In this document: one piece after another, positions 1-6,584 of the stretch
Position numbering within the stretch: the stretch's first letter is position 1
Layout of the letters: each line of letters starts with the position of its first letter
Origin: Deltaproteobacteria bacterium
GTDB taxonomy: Bacteria; Desulfobacterota; Desulfobacteria; Desulfobacterales; UBA11574
NCBI GenBank assembly: GCA_019313505.1
Contig: JAFDBA010000081.1
Span: 1 to 9,259, forward strand
Reading direction: 5' to 3'
Length of the DNA stretch: 9,259 bases
Notes under the pieces: generated by a model
What the model was told of the DNA's origin: nothing
Databases searched by the model: none
What the model saw: the letters and a program-made list of their open reading frames with translations, nothing else
Made by a program: the position numbers and the translations under genes

Positions 1-156
1 CATATATTTGATCCCTATTTTACAACCAAAGCATCAGGTACAGGCCTCGGCCTTGCAATTGTTCACAATATCATTGAGGTCCACAACGGTGAGATAAAGG
101 TGGATAGCATGTTGAGCCAAGGAACCACCATCACCATATTATTACCTTATACTTGA
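1..156 (+). CDS. Sensor histidine kinase, C-terminal fragment (HATPase_c end)
   Basis: Only the last 51 codons are in the window; the gene begins upstream. The visible part is the ATP-lid end of a GHKL histidine kinase catalytic domain: an F-box-like FDPYFTTK (residues 3-10 of the fragment), then a G2 box GTGLGLAIV (13-21), then a closing beta segment ending in TITILLP. The family autophosphorylates a histidine and passes the phosphate to a response regulator. The next gene on the same strand is such a regulator (405-1775), so the two very probably form a two-component pair. The gap of 248 bp between them is unusually long for such a pair and is mostly filled by a repeat (181-341). The sensing domain is not visible, so the signal is unknown. 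The stop is TGA at 154-156. Confidence 0.93.
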   Translation, partial: HIFDPYFTTKASGTGLGLAIVHNIIEVHNGEIKVDSMLSQGTTITILLPYT

Positions 157-180
157 TTCGGGCAAGCCGGAACCAAAATT

Positions 181-341
181 ATTTGCCACAAAGACACTAA
201 GACACAAAGGATATATTTATTATTCTTTCTTCGCCTGCCCTGTTAAATATTGAAAAGCCAGGATCGATTTTTGTTAAAAAGTACCATCGAATATCTATAA
301 TAAGCGAAATTTAGAACTATTTAACAGGGTGAACCTTGGTG
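181..341 (+). repeat. 161-bp intergenic repeat, copy A (inverted partner at 2630-2790)
   Basis: This stretch matches the reverse complement of 2630-2790 without gaps over 161 bp, with 9 mismatches by my hand count (about 94% identity). Weaker similarity extends out to 163 here and to about 2809 in the partner. The match ends sharply at 341/2630. Within the copy, 238-249 (CCCTGTTAAATA) and 318-329 (TATTTAACAGGG) are perfect 12-bp terminal inverted repeats bounding a 92-bp core. At 188-210 there are three degenerate 8-bp units of the form CACNAAGR. There is no coding potential. It lies between the kinase and its regulator. A small non-autonomous mobile element or dispersed palindromic repeat is the best reading. 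It could instead act as a transcript-processing or attenuation hairpin. Confidence 0.9.
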
Positions 342-404
342 GCAGAATTGAAAAGGTATTGCCATAAAATGTACAAAATTTAATAAATAAGCGATAGGAA
401 ATCC

Positions 405-1775
405 ATGAAAAATAGAAAGACTGTATTAATAGTTGATGACGACAGCACCCATCGAACCATGCTGCGAACACTTGTGGGAGGATGGGGATATGATGTTGTT
501 GAGGCGGATGATGGTTCAACAGCTATCGAGAAGGTCCAGGAACGCCCCTTTGATCTGGTCTTGATGGATGTAAGAATGCTTAAGGTTTCGGGTATCGAAG
601 CGCTTGAGAGAATAAAAACTTTCAACCCTGCCATACCGGTAACCATAATGACTGCCTATTCATCTGTTGAAACAGCAGTTGAAGCCCTAAAAAAAGGAGC
701 TTACGACTATCTTACGAAGCCCCTTGATTTTGACAAGCTGCGGCTTACTATCGCAAGGGCCATGGAGCACATCCGACTTAAAGAAGAAAACCGGATACTG
801 AAGGAAAATCTCGGGAAGCATTTCGACATGCAGAATATCATTGGCCGAAGCCCGGCCATGATAAATCTTCTGGAAACAGTGGCTCATGTGGCTCCTTCCG
901 AAGCAACCGTTATGATTACAGGTGAATCCGGCACGGGTAAGGAATTGATCGCGGGGGTAATCCATTTTAACAGCCCCAGAAAAGACGGACCTTTTATTAA
1001 GATCAACTGTGCCGCTATTACTGAAACACTCCTTGAATCAGAACTTTTCGGACATGAAAAAGGTTCTTTCACGGGTGCTGACCGCAGAAAGGAAGGCCGT
1101 TTTTATCAGGCTCACGGGGGGAGCCTGTTCCTTGACGAGGTCAGTGAAATGCCTCTGACCATGCAGGTAAAACTGCTGCGTGTGTTACAGGAAAGAGAAT
1201 TTACCCGTGTGGGCGGAGAAAAGGTAATCAAGGTAGATGTAAGGGTAATTGCGGCCACAAACAAAAATCTTCTGGAGCTAAAAACCCAAGGGGCTTTCCG
1301 TGAAGATCTTTACTATCGGTTAAATGTTGTCAGTCTGGAGATTCCCCCTTTAAGAAAGAGAATAGATGATATCCCGTTGCTTGCTCAGCATTTTCTGGCA
1401 ATGTTTGCTGCAAAGAATCGAAAAGAGATAAAGGGGTTCACTCCCGCCGCAATGGACCGGCTTATAAGATATGCCTGGCCCGGCAATGTTCGAGAACTGA
1501 TGAATGCGGTTGAAAGAGGTGTTGTGCTTGCCCGCACAGACTACCTTGATGATAAAGATTTTACGATTATACAGAGTCCGTCGCAACAACCAGCTGAAAC
1601 CTTAGCTGTTTTCGAAGACAAAGGCAGCCATATACCCCTTGAACAGGTTGAGAAGGCAACTATTTTGCGCACCCTGGAATCTGCAGCCGGCAACAAAAGC
1701 GAAGCTGCACGGCGCCTTGGCATAACCCGAAAAACCCTTCATAAAAAGCTAAAAAAATACGGGGTTATGCCTTAG
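405..1775 (+). CDS. Sigma54-dependent response regulator, NtrC/ZraR type (REC-AAA+-HTH_8)
   Basis: This 456-residue protein is a transcriptional activator that opens sigma54-RNA polymerase complexes using ATP once phosphorylated. The domains run in the normal order. The receiver domain is about 6-118, with acidic residues D11-D13, phospho-acceptor D55 in LVLMD, T83 and K105. The AAA+ domain is about 145-375: Walker A GESGTGKE 173-180, sigma54-contact loop GSFTGA 220-225, Walker B LFLDEV 241-246, arginine-finger segment FREDLYYRL 298-306, and WPGNVREL 358-365. The Fis-type helix-turn-helix is about 414-452. The loop reads GSFTGA where the classic form is GAFTGA. The ATG has AGGA at 396-399, five bases upstream. 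The kinase fragment at 1-156 is the probable partner. The target genes cannot be read from this window, so no specific name is given. Confidence 0.96.
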   Translation: MKNRKTVLIVDDDSTHRTMLRTLVGGWGYDVVEADDGSTAIEKVQERPFDLVLMDVRMLKVSGIEALERIKTFNPAIPVTIMTAYSSVETAVEALKKGAYDYLTKPLDFDKLRLTIARAMEHIRLKEENRILKENLGKHFDMQNIIGRSPAMINLLETVAHVAPSEATVMITGESGTGKELIAGVIHFNSPRKDGPFIKINCAAITETLLESELFGHEKGSFTGADRRKEGRFYQAHGGSLFLDEVSEMPLTMQVKLLRVLQEREFTRVGGEKVIKVDVRVIAATNKNLLELKTQGAFREDLYYRLNVVSLEIPPLRKRIDDIPLLAQHFLAMFAAKNRKEIKGFTPAAMDRLIRYAWPGNVRELMNAVERGVVLARTDYLDDKDFTIIQSPSQQPAETLAVFEDKGSHIPLEQVEKATILRTLESAAGNKSEAARRLGITRKTLHKKLKKYGVMP

Positions 1776-1780
1776 GGCTC

Positions 1781-1894
1781 ATTCGTGGTTTTATTTCACC
1801 GCAAATGGACGCAAATAAACATAAATAGACATTCTAAACAAATGCTTTGTGTGTTTAGATTCGTGTGTATTTGTGTTAATTCGTGGTTTTATTT
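1781..1894. repeat. Palindromic AT-rich intergenic repeat before lolA
   Basis: The 152-bp gap between the regulator and lolA is mostly one structured unit. It starts and ends with the same 16-bp word ATTCGTGGTTTTATTT (1781-1796 and 1879-1894). Between them is an imperfect inverted repeat: TCTAAACA at 1833-1840 pairs with TGTTTAGA at 1852-1859 around an 11-base loop. Outward from there, the CGCAAATAAACATAAATAGA side (1810-1829) is roughly complementary to the GTGTATTTGTGTTAATTC side (1864-1883). The language (CGCAAAT, TTCGTGG) resembles dispersed intergenic repeats I associate with deltaproteobacterial genomes; that is memory, not a search. There is no ORF. It may end or process the regulator transcript, or be an inert repeat. 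Confidence 0.65.
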
Positions 1895-1927
1895 AATGGT
1901 TTTTCAATTATTTTAGGAGATCTTTTC

Positions 1928-2617
1928 ATGAAATTTAAGGCAACTCTAATTTTGTTTATTTGCTTTTTCTTTAGCCAGGCGGTATTGAGCCAGGATTCTA
2001 CTCAGGCATCAGATTTAAAGCCAAATATATCGGATCTTTCTCCGGATGATATTATTAAAAAGGTTGAAACACGGTATGCGGTTCCAGGCTTTTCAGCTAA
2101 CTTTTTTCAAGCTTCAACAATAAAAGCCATGAAAATAACAGATACGGCTTATGGAAGAGCATTTTTCAAACGTCCCGACAAAATGAGATGGGAGTATGAA
2201 AAACCAGCCCGGCAGACTATAGTGACGGATGGCGATACTTTATGGATATACAGACCGGAAGACAACCAGGTTATGGTCGGCAAGGCCCCCTCTTTTTTCG
2301 GAGACGGGAAAGGATTCAGTTTTCTTTCAGATATAAAACTGATACAGAATAAATTCAGTATTATGCTCGAAAAAAAAGCTGAGAATGATTACCATGTGCT
2401 GAAACTTTTACCCAGAGAAAAAACATTCGACGTGTCGGTAATATATCTGTCTGTTTCAAAAAAGACTTTTGATGTTGTTAAAATTGTTACCTATAATTCA
2501 TATGGAGATGAAACACAAATCGAGCTTAGCGACATTCAATTTAAACAGAAACTCGATGACTCCCTGTTCAATTTTAAAATACCTCAGGGTGTTGAGGTGT
2601 TGCATCTTGACGAGTAG
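1928..2617 (+). CDS. lolA: Outer-membrane lipoprotein carrier protein LolA
   Basis: LolA takes lipoproteins from the inner-membrane LolCDE transporter and carries them across the periplasm to the outer membrane. The 229-residue product has a typical Sec signal peptide (Lys2 and Lys4, hydrophobic 6-20, probable cleavage after S21 in VLS-QDS). The LolA beta-fold signatures follow: FSANFFQ 55-61, the conserved run KRPDKMRWEYEKP 81-93, TDGDTLWIY 100-108, and C-terminal FNFKIPQGVEVL 214-225. I use ATG 1928 because AGGAGA (1915-1920) stands seven bases before it and the signal peptide starts there. An upstream in-frame GTG at 1883 lies in the repeat and would spoil the signal peptide. The gene ends with tandem in-frame stops TAG-TGA. 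No lolB or lolCDE is in the window. The two flanking intergenic gaps are both repeat-filled. Confidence 0.93.
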   Translation: MKFKATLILFICFFFSQAVLSQDSTQASDLKPNISDLSPDDIIKKVETRYAVPGFSANFFQASTIKAMKITDTAYGRAFFKRPDKMRWEYEKPARQTIVTDGDTLWIYRPEDNQVMVGKAPSFFGDGKGFSFLSDIKLIQNKFSIMLEKKAENDYHVLKLLPREKTFDVSVIYLSVSKKTFDVVKIVTYNSYGDETQIELSDIQFKQKLDDSLFNFKIPQGVEVLHLDE

Positions 2618-2629
2618 TGAGATCTAAGA

Positions 2630-2790
2630 CACCAGGGTTCACCCTGTTAAATAGTTCTAAATTTCGTTTATTATAGATATTCGATGGTACTTTTTAAAAA
2701 AAATCGATCCTGGTTTTTCAATATTTAACAGGGCAGGCGAAGTAAGAATAATAAATATATTCTTTGTGTTTTTGTGCCTTTGTGGCAAAT
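2630..2790 (-). repeat. 161-bp intergenic repeat, copy B (inverted relative to copy A)
   Basis: This is the reverse complement of the repeat at 181-341, of equal length with no gaps. Its 92-bp core is bounded by CCCTGTTAAATA (2642-2653) and TATTTAACAGGG (2722-2733). It starts 12 bp after the lolA stop and reaches to within about 45 bp of the nadA start. Reading frames can be drawn into it from nadA (a GTG at 2774), but they are not coding. Mutations relative to copy A are scattered substitutions, which suggests two old copies of a non-coding element rather than a recent duplication. Confidence 0.9.
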
Positions 2791-2833
2791 ATGCTTTTGT
2801 TCTGGCTTGTTCAGGTTAGGAAGGAACCGTAGA

Positions 2834-3736
2834 ATGAAAGAAAAAATAAGAAGTTTGCTGAAAAAAAGAAAGGCGATTTTACTTGCACACAACTACCAGC
2901 CGCCTGAAATCCAGGATATTGCGGATCTTTGCGGCGATTCACTGGAACTGAGTATCAGGGCAGCCCAAACCGATGCCAAGGTCATAGTCTTTTGCGGCGT
3001 GAATTTTATGGCTGAAACTGCTTCGATCCTGTCTCCGGACAAGACCGTCCTCTTGCCCCGCAAAGATGCCGGATGTCCCATGGCTGATATGGTAACACCG
3101 GAAGCCCTTAAAGCCAGGCTGGACAACCTTTCTCCCATGCCGGTTGTAACCTATGTTAACTCGACTGCAGCGGTCAAGGCACTCTCAACAATATGCTGTA
3201 CCTCGGCCAATGCCACAAAAGTTGTAAACAGTCTGGATGCCCCGGAAGTATTAATGATTCCCGACCGGAACCTCGCCCTATATACAGCTTCTTGTACACA
3301 CAAGAAGATACACACCTGGGATGGATACTGCCCGGTTCATAATTTTTTAACCCGGGAAGATGTCGAAAAAGTGAAGCAAACATATCCTGATGCTGTTTTT
3401 ATGGCCCATCCCGAATGCAGGCCGGAGGTTCTTAAACTCGCGGACAATGTTTTAAGTACTTCAGGCATGATCCGATATGCACGGAAATCTAAAAGCAGCG
3501 CTTTTATTGTCGGGACTGAGATAGGGCTTCTTTATACTTTGAAAAAAGCCAGCCCGAATAAAGATTTTTACCCGGTTTCAAAGATGATGGAATGCCCGGA
3601 TATGAAAAAAATCACTCTTGATGATATTATCCGAAGCCTCGAATTCATGGAAGGGGAAGTCAAGGTTCCTGAAAATATCCGCCAGCCGGCACTTAAAGCG
3701 GTTCAAATGATGATTGATCTGTCTTTGCCAAAGTAA
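2834..3736 (+). CDS. nadA: Quinolinate synthase NadA (4Fe-4S)
   Basis: NadA condenses iminoaspartate with dihydroxyacetone phosphate to form quinolinate, the second step of de novo NAD synthesis from aspartate, in the cytoplasm. The 300-residue length fits the short three-domain form of the family. The three cysteines expected to bind the oxygen-sensitive 4Fe-4S cluster are C81 (DAGCPMAD), C166 (WDGYCPVH) and C254 (MMECPDMK), one per domain. Other family motifs are LAHNYQ 17-22, GDSLELS 34-40, TYVNSTA 106-112 and HPEC 192-195. The C-terminal CxxCxxC of the long enterobacterial form is absent. ATG 2834 is chosen because AGGAAGGA (2818-2825) lies eight bases upstream; an in-frame GTG at 2774 is inside the repeat. 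nadB and nadC are not in the window. The gene converges on yebC with a 4-bp gap. Confidence 0.97.
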   Translation: MKEKIRSLLKKRKAILLAHNYQPPEIQDIADLCGDSLELSIRAAQTDAKVIVFCGVNFMAETASILSPDKTVLLPRKDAGCPMADMVTPEALKARLDNLSPMPVVTYVNSTAAVKALSTICCTSANATKVVNSLDAPEVLMIPDRNLALYTASCTHKKIHTWDGYCPVHNFLTREDVEKVKQTYPDAVFMAHPECRPEVLKLADNVLSTSGMIRYARKSKSSAFIVGTEIGLLYTLKKASPNKDFYPVSKMMECPDMKKITLDDIIRSLEFMEGEVKVPENIRQPALKAVQMMIDLSLPK

Positions 3737-3740
3737 ATCA

Positions 3741-4478
3741 TCAGCTGACCAATTCTTCGGGAATGTCGGCATTGGTGTAAACCTTTTGCACATCATCACA
3801 ATCTTCAAGTGTTTCCATCAATTTGACCATCTGCTCGGCTTCCTTGCCTTGAAGGTTCACGGTTGACTGGGGGAACATGGTGATTTCTGCAACAATGAAA
3901 GGAATCGATTCTTTTTCAATAGCTGTTTTTACCTCCTCAAAATCCTGTGGGGCGGTAATGATTTCGTAGTTACTGTCATCTTCTCTTACATCTTCGGCTC
4001 CGGCATCAATGGAAGTTTCCATCAGAGTATCTTCGTCCACAGCATCATTTTCGACAACAATATACCCTTTTTTTTCAAACATCCATGCAACGCATCCATT
4101 GGAGCCCAGATTCCCCCCGGCTTTGCTTAAAATGTGGCGAATATCTGCCACGGCTCTGTTCTTGTTGTCTGTAAGTGATTCTATGAAAATAGCGGCGCCA
4201 CCCGGACCGTATCCTTCGTAAATACTCTCTTCGTAATTGACGCCTTCCAGTTCGCCGGTACCTTTTTTAGTGGCCCTTTCAATGTTGTCTTTGGGCATAT
4301 TTTCACTTTTGGCTGCCTGGATGGCTGTCCGCAGTCTCGGGTTTGCAGCCGGATCTCCTCCTCCAAAACGTGCTGCAACAGTAATTTCTTTAATAAGCTT
4401 GGTGAATATTTTGCCCCTTTTGGCATCTGTTGCGCCCTTTTTATGCTTTATGGAAGACCATTTGCTATGCCCCGACAT
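3741..4478 (-). CDS. yebC: YebC/PmpR family protein (TACO1-like)
   Basis: The 245-residue protein has the invariant family N-terminus MSGHSKWSSIKHKK followed by GATDAKRGKIFTKLIKEI (residues 15-32), then NPRLRTAIQAAKSENMPKDNIERA (46-69), YEGYGPGGAAIFIE (87-100) and GGNLGSNGCVAWMF (120-133). The acidic C-terminal half is also typical. Members have been described as DNA-binding regulators (PmpR). Others, including mitochondrial TACO1, act as translation factors that help ribosomes through difficult stretches such as polyproline; which role applies here cannot be told from sequence alone. It is the last gene of the minus-strand operon radA-rlmE-yebC, nine bases after the rlmE stop. This is not the ruvC-linked context common elsewhere. 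The near-perfect Shine-Dalgarno at 4483-4490 suggests efficient translation. The stop lies 4 bp from the nadA stop on the opposite strand. Confidence 0.96.
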   Translation of the reverse strand: MSGHSKWSSIKHKKGATDAKRGKIFTKLIKEITVAARFGGGDPAANPRLRTAIQAAKSENMPKDNIERATKKGTGELEGVNYEESIYEGYGPGGAAIFIESLTDNKNRAVADIRHILSKAGGNLGSNGCVAWMFEKKGYIVVENDAVDEDTLMETSIDAGAEDVREDDSNYEIITAPQDFEEVKTAIEKESIPFIVAEITMFPQSTVNLQGKEAEQMVKLMETLEDCDDVQKVYTNADIPEELVS

Positions 4479-4482
4479 ATTT

Positions 4483-4490
4483 ACCTCCTA
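4483..4490 (-). promoter_or_regulatory. yebC ribosome-binding site overlapping the rlmE stop codon
   Basis: On the minus strand the sequence TAGGAGGT precedes the yebC ATG by four bases. Its first three bases (4490-4488) are the TAG stop codon of rlmE. A ribosome ending rlmE therefore stands on the yebC Shine-Dalgarno site, an arrangement that favours translational coupling. This also fixes the yebC start. Confidence 0.85.
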
Positions 4491-5090
4491 TTTTTTCCCA
4501 AATCCGATAATATAAATTTCCTTGCTTGCCTTTCGGCTGCTTTGCGGTTTAAAAATCTTGTGCCTGTTAAATCCATTTTTTACGGAATCCGAAAATTTCT
4601 TAAAATCTTCTCCTTGAAAGATCTTACAAACGAATGACCCTCCCCTTATAAGTCTATCTTGAGCAATGGAGAGTGCTGCCTGGCATAGATTAAAAGACCT
4701 TGCGCTGTCAACATGTCTGCTGCCGGTAGTCCCAGGTGCCATGTCGCTGAGAACAACATTAAAATCTTTTCCTGTGAATCTAAATAACTCATCATCCATG
4801 GAGAGGATGTCGCCCCTGTAAATCCTTACATGGGATGAAACCCTCACAGAAACCGGCTTGAGATCAATGCCAACGATCTCTCCCTTATTTCCTGTCAAAT
4901 CAGCAGCATAAAGGAGCCATGATCCGGGGGCACAACCCAGATCCAGAACTTTGTCTCCTTTTTTTATCAGATTATATCTTTGCTGTATCTCTTTGAGCTT
5001 ATAAACAGATCTGGCAGGGAATCTCTCTTTTTTGGCCCGGCGCCCATAGTGATCTTGCCACCGGTTATGTTTTGCGGCAGCTCGCTTCAT
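4488..5090 (-). CDS. rlmE: 23S rRNA (uridine-2552-2'-O)-methyltransferase RlmE (FtsJ/RrmJ)
   Basis: RlmE methylates the 2'-OH of U2552 in the A-loop of 23S rRNA, using S-adenosylmethionine, late in large-subunit assembly. The 200-residue length is normal for the bacterial enzyme. The SAM-binding motif I is LDLGCAPGSW (49-58). The expected catalytic K-D-K-E set can be read as K31 (SVYKL), D116 (SDMAP), K156 (FVCKIFQG) and E191 (SSRKASKEIY). The basic N-terminus and RSVYKL element are typical of FtsJ proteins. The start ATG is 4 bp after the radA stop. Only a weak and distant GGAAGA precedes it, so translation probably depends on coupling to radA. The stop codon forms part of the yebC ribosome-binding site. 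Confidence 0.95.
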   Translation of the reverse strand: MKRAAAKHNRWQDHYGRRAKKERFPARSVYKLKEIQQRYNLIKKGDKVLDLGCAPGSWLLYAADLTGNKGEIVGIDLKPVSVRVSSHVRIYRGDILSMDDELFRFTGKDFNVVLSDMAPGTTGSRHVDSARSFNLCQAALSIAQDRLIRGGSFVCKIFQGEDFKKFSDSVKNGFNRHKIFKPQSSRKASKEIYIIGFGKK

Positions 5091-5094
5091 ATCA

Positions 5095-6465
5095 TTAAAA
5101 TATTTCTTCCATGCTTTGGGAGATGGTTTTTATCCCTATAATTTCAATTCCTTTTATTTTTGTCATCTGTTTCAAGTTGCTTTTTGGAACAAGGCATCGT
5201 GTAAAACCCATTTTTTTTGCCTCTGCAATCCGGGTCTCAACATGTCCTATGGCCCTGACTTCTCCGGTTAATCCGACTTCCCCAAAGATAATGGTGCCTT
5301 TTTGAATGGACCGGTCTAAAAAGCTCGACGCAACAGCAGTTACGATGCCCATGTCAACGGCTGGTTCATCGATCTTAACACCACCGGCAACATTAATAAA
5401 GATGTCGTGTCCCATTAAATGCATGCCTAATTTTTTTTCCATCACAGCTACAAGCAATGCAACCCGGTTCTGATCGATACCAAGGATTGTTCTTCGAGGG
5501 TTTCCGAAGCTTGTGCTGCTGGCAAGCGCCTGAAGTTCAACAAGAATCGGCCTTGTACCCTCCATGCTGGCTGTCACCACAGATCCCGGTGTATTTTCCG
5601 GGCGTTCGGACAGGAATACCGCTGAAGGATTGGGGACTTCATTCAGGCCGTTTTCATTCATTTCAAACACTCCGATTTCGTTGGTAGACCCGAATCTGTT
5701 CTTAACCGCTCTTAAAATCCTGAACACATGGTTGCGATCACCTTCGAAATAAAGAACCGTATCAACCATATGTTCCAGAAGCCTCGGCCCGGCTATAGCG
5801 CCGTCTTTGGTTACATGTCCCACCAGAAATATAGAGGTGCCGGTCTTTTTGGCCAGGAGCATCAGCCGCATGGTAGACTCCCGGACCTGGGTCACACTCC
5901 CTGGAGCGGATGTCAGGTCCGGACTGAACATGGTCTGGATTGAATCGATTACCATGACATCAGGTTGAACCGAATCCGCCATCAACAGGATTGAATCAAG
6001 GTCGTTCTCTGAAACCACAAGCAAATCAGAGCCGGCCGCAGTCAGCCTCTGGCCTCGGATTCTTATCTGCCGGATTGATTCCTCCCCTGAAACATATAAT
6101 ACTTTACGCCTTGCTTCGGCAAGACCATTCAGGGCTTGCAGCATAAGTGTCGATTTGCCGATCCCCGGATCTCCGCCGATCAGGACAAGGGTTCCGGAAA
6201 CAAGCCCCCCTCCCAGGACCCGGTCAAATTCGCTGATTCCGGTCAATAGACGATCTTCTTGCTCAAATTTAATGGAATCAATGGGGACAGGCTGTGTTTG
6301 AGGAAAAGATAGACTCCGCATAGCCCCTTGATCCGGTTTAACGGCCTTAATTTCTTCAACAAAGGTCTGCCATTCACCGCAATCAGGGCATTTCCCCATC
6401 CATTTGGGCGTTTGATAGCCGCATGCCTGACAACAAAACACTGTTTTTGGAGCTTTTTTCACCAT
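5095..6465 (-). CDS. radA: DNA repair protein RadA (Sms)
   Basis: RadA is a RecA-like ATPase that drives branch migration and processing of recombination intermediates. The 456-residue product is full length. It has an N-terminal zinc finger (C12, C15, C26, C29), a RecA-type core with Walker A GGDPGIGKST (97-106) and Walker B VMVIDS (170-175), and the diagnostic RadA motif KNRFG (255-259). A C-terminal Lon-protease-like domain (about 295-456) contains GGVKIDEPAVDMG (361-373), where RadA proteins lack the Lon catalytic serine. The ATG is the first possible start, since an in-frame TAA lies shortly upstream. No good Shine-Dalgarno is visible in front of it. It is first in the operon radA-rlmE-yebC and probably transcribed from the 6506-6534 promoter. 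Confidence 0.97.
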   Translation of the reverse strand: MVKKAPKTVFCCQACGYQTPKWMGKCPDCGEWQTFVEEIKAVKPDQGAMRSLSFPQTQPVPIDSIKFEQEDRLLTGISEFDRVLGGGLVSGTLVLIGGDPGIGKSTLMLQALNGLAEARRKVLYVSGEESIRQIRIRGQRLTAAGSDLLVVSENDLDSILLMADSVQPDVMVIDSIQTMFSPDLTSAPGSVTQVRESTMRLMLLAKKTGTSIFLVGHVTKDGAIAGPRLLEHMVDTVLYFEGDRNHVFRILRAVKNRFGSTNEIGVFEMNENGLNEVPNPSAVFLSERPENTPGSVVTASMEGTRPILVELQALASSTSFGNPRRTILGIDQNRVALLVAVMEKKLGMHLMGHDIFINVAGGVKIDEPAVDMGIVTAVASSFLDRSIQKGTIIFGEVGLTGEVRAIGHVETRIAEAKKMGFTRCLVPKSNLKQMTKIKGIEIIGIKTISQSMEEIF

Positions 6466-6505
6466 GTCACTTTAATTGTGAAGTTGTTATTGTTTGACAA
6501 TTCAA

Positions 6506-6534
6506 TTCATATCATGTCATTTAAATCTGATCAA
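6506..6534 (-). promoter_or_regulatory. Candidate sigma70 promoter for the radA operon
   Basis: Read on the minus strand, TTGATC (6534-6529) is followed after 17 bp by TATGAA (6511-6506). Each hexamer matches four of six consensus positions, and the start would fall about 30-35 bp before the radA ATG. The intergenic region 6466-6584 is divergent and must also serve the 6585 gene, but I see no convincing plus-strand promoter there. A small inverted repeat ATTGT-TTG-ACAAT (6489-6501) lies just downstream of this promoter and could be an operator. This is hand matching only. Confidence 0.35.
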
Positions 6535-6584
6535 CCAGAGTCTTGTATTAACAGCTTGTAAGTAAATCAAAAGATTATTTTAAT

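Noticed and set aside
335..365. Possible sigma54 promoter before the response regulator (TGGCA near 339)
   Set aside because: The GG and GC elements are not at the required spacing of 10 bases, so the match fails.
1883..1927. GTG start giving a longer LolA
   Set aside because: The extension comes from the intergenic repeat and puts 15 extra residues before the signal peptide. The ATG at 1928 has a good ribosome-binding site.
2774..2833. GTG start giving a longer NadA
   Set aside because: The first codons lie inside repeat copy B and the extra 20 residues do not fit the family. ATG 2834 has a strong Shine-Dalgarno.
6494..6522. Plus-strand promoter for the PHP gene starting with TTGACA at 6494
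   Set aside because: The -35 box is perfect, but the hexamer at the right distance (TCATTT) is a poor -10 box, so I do not annotate it.
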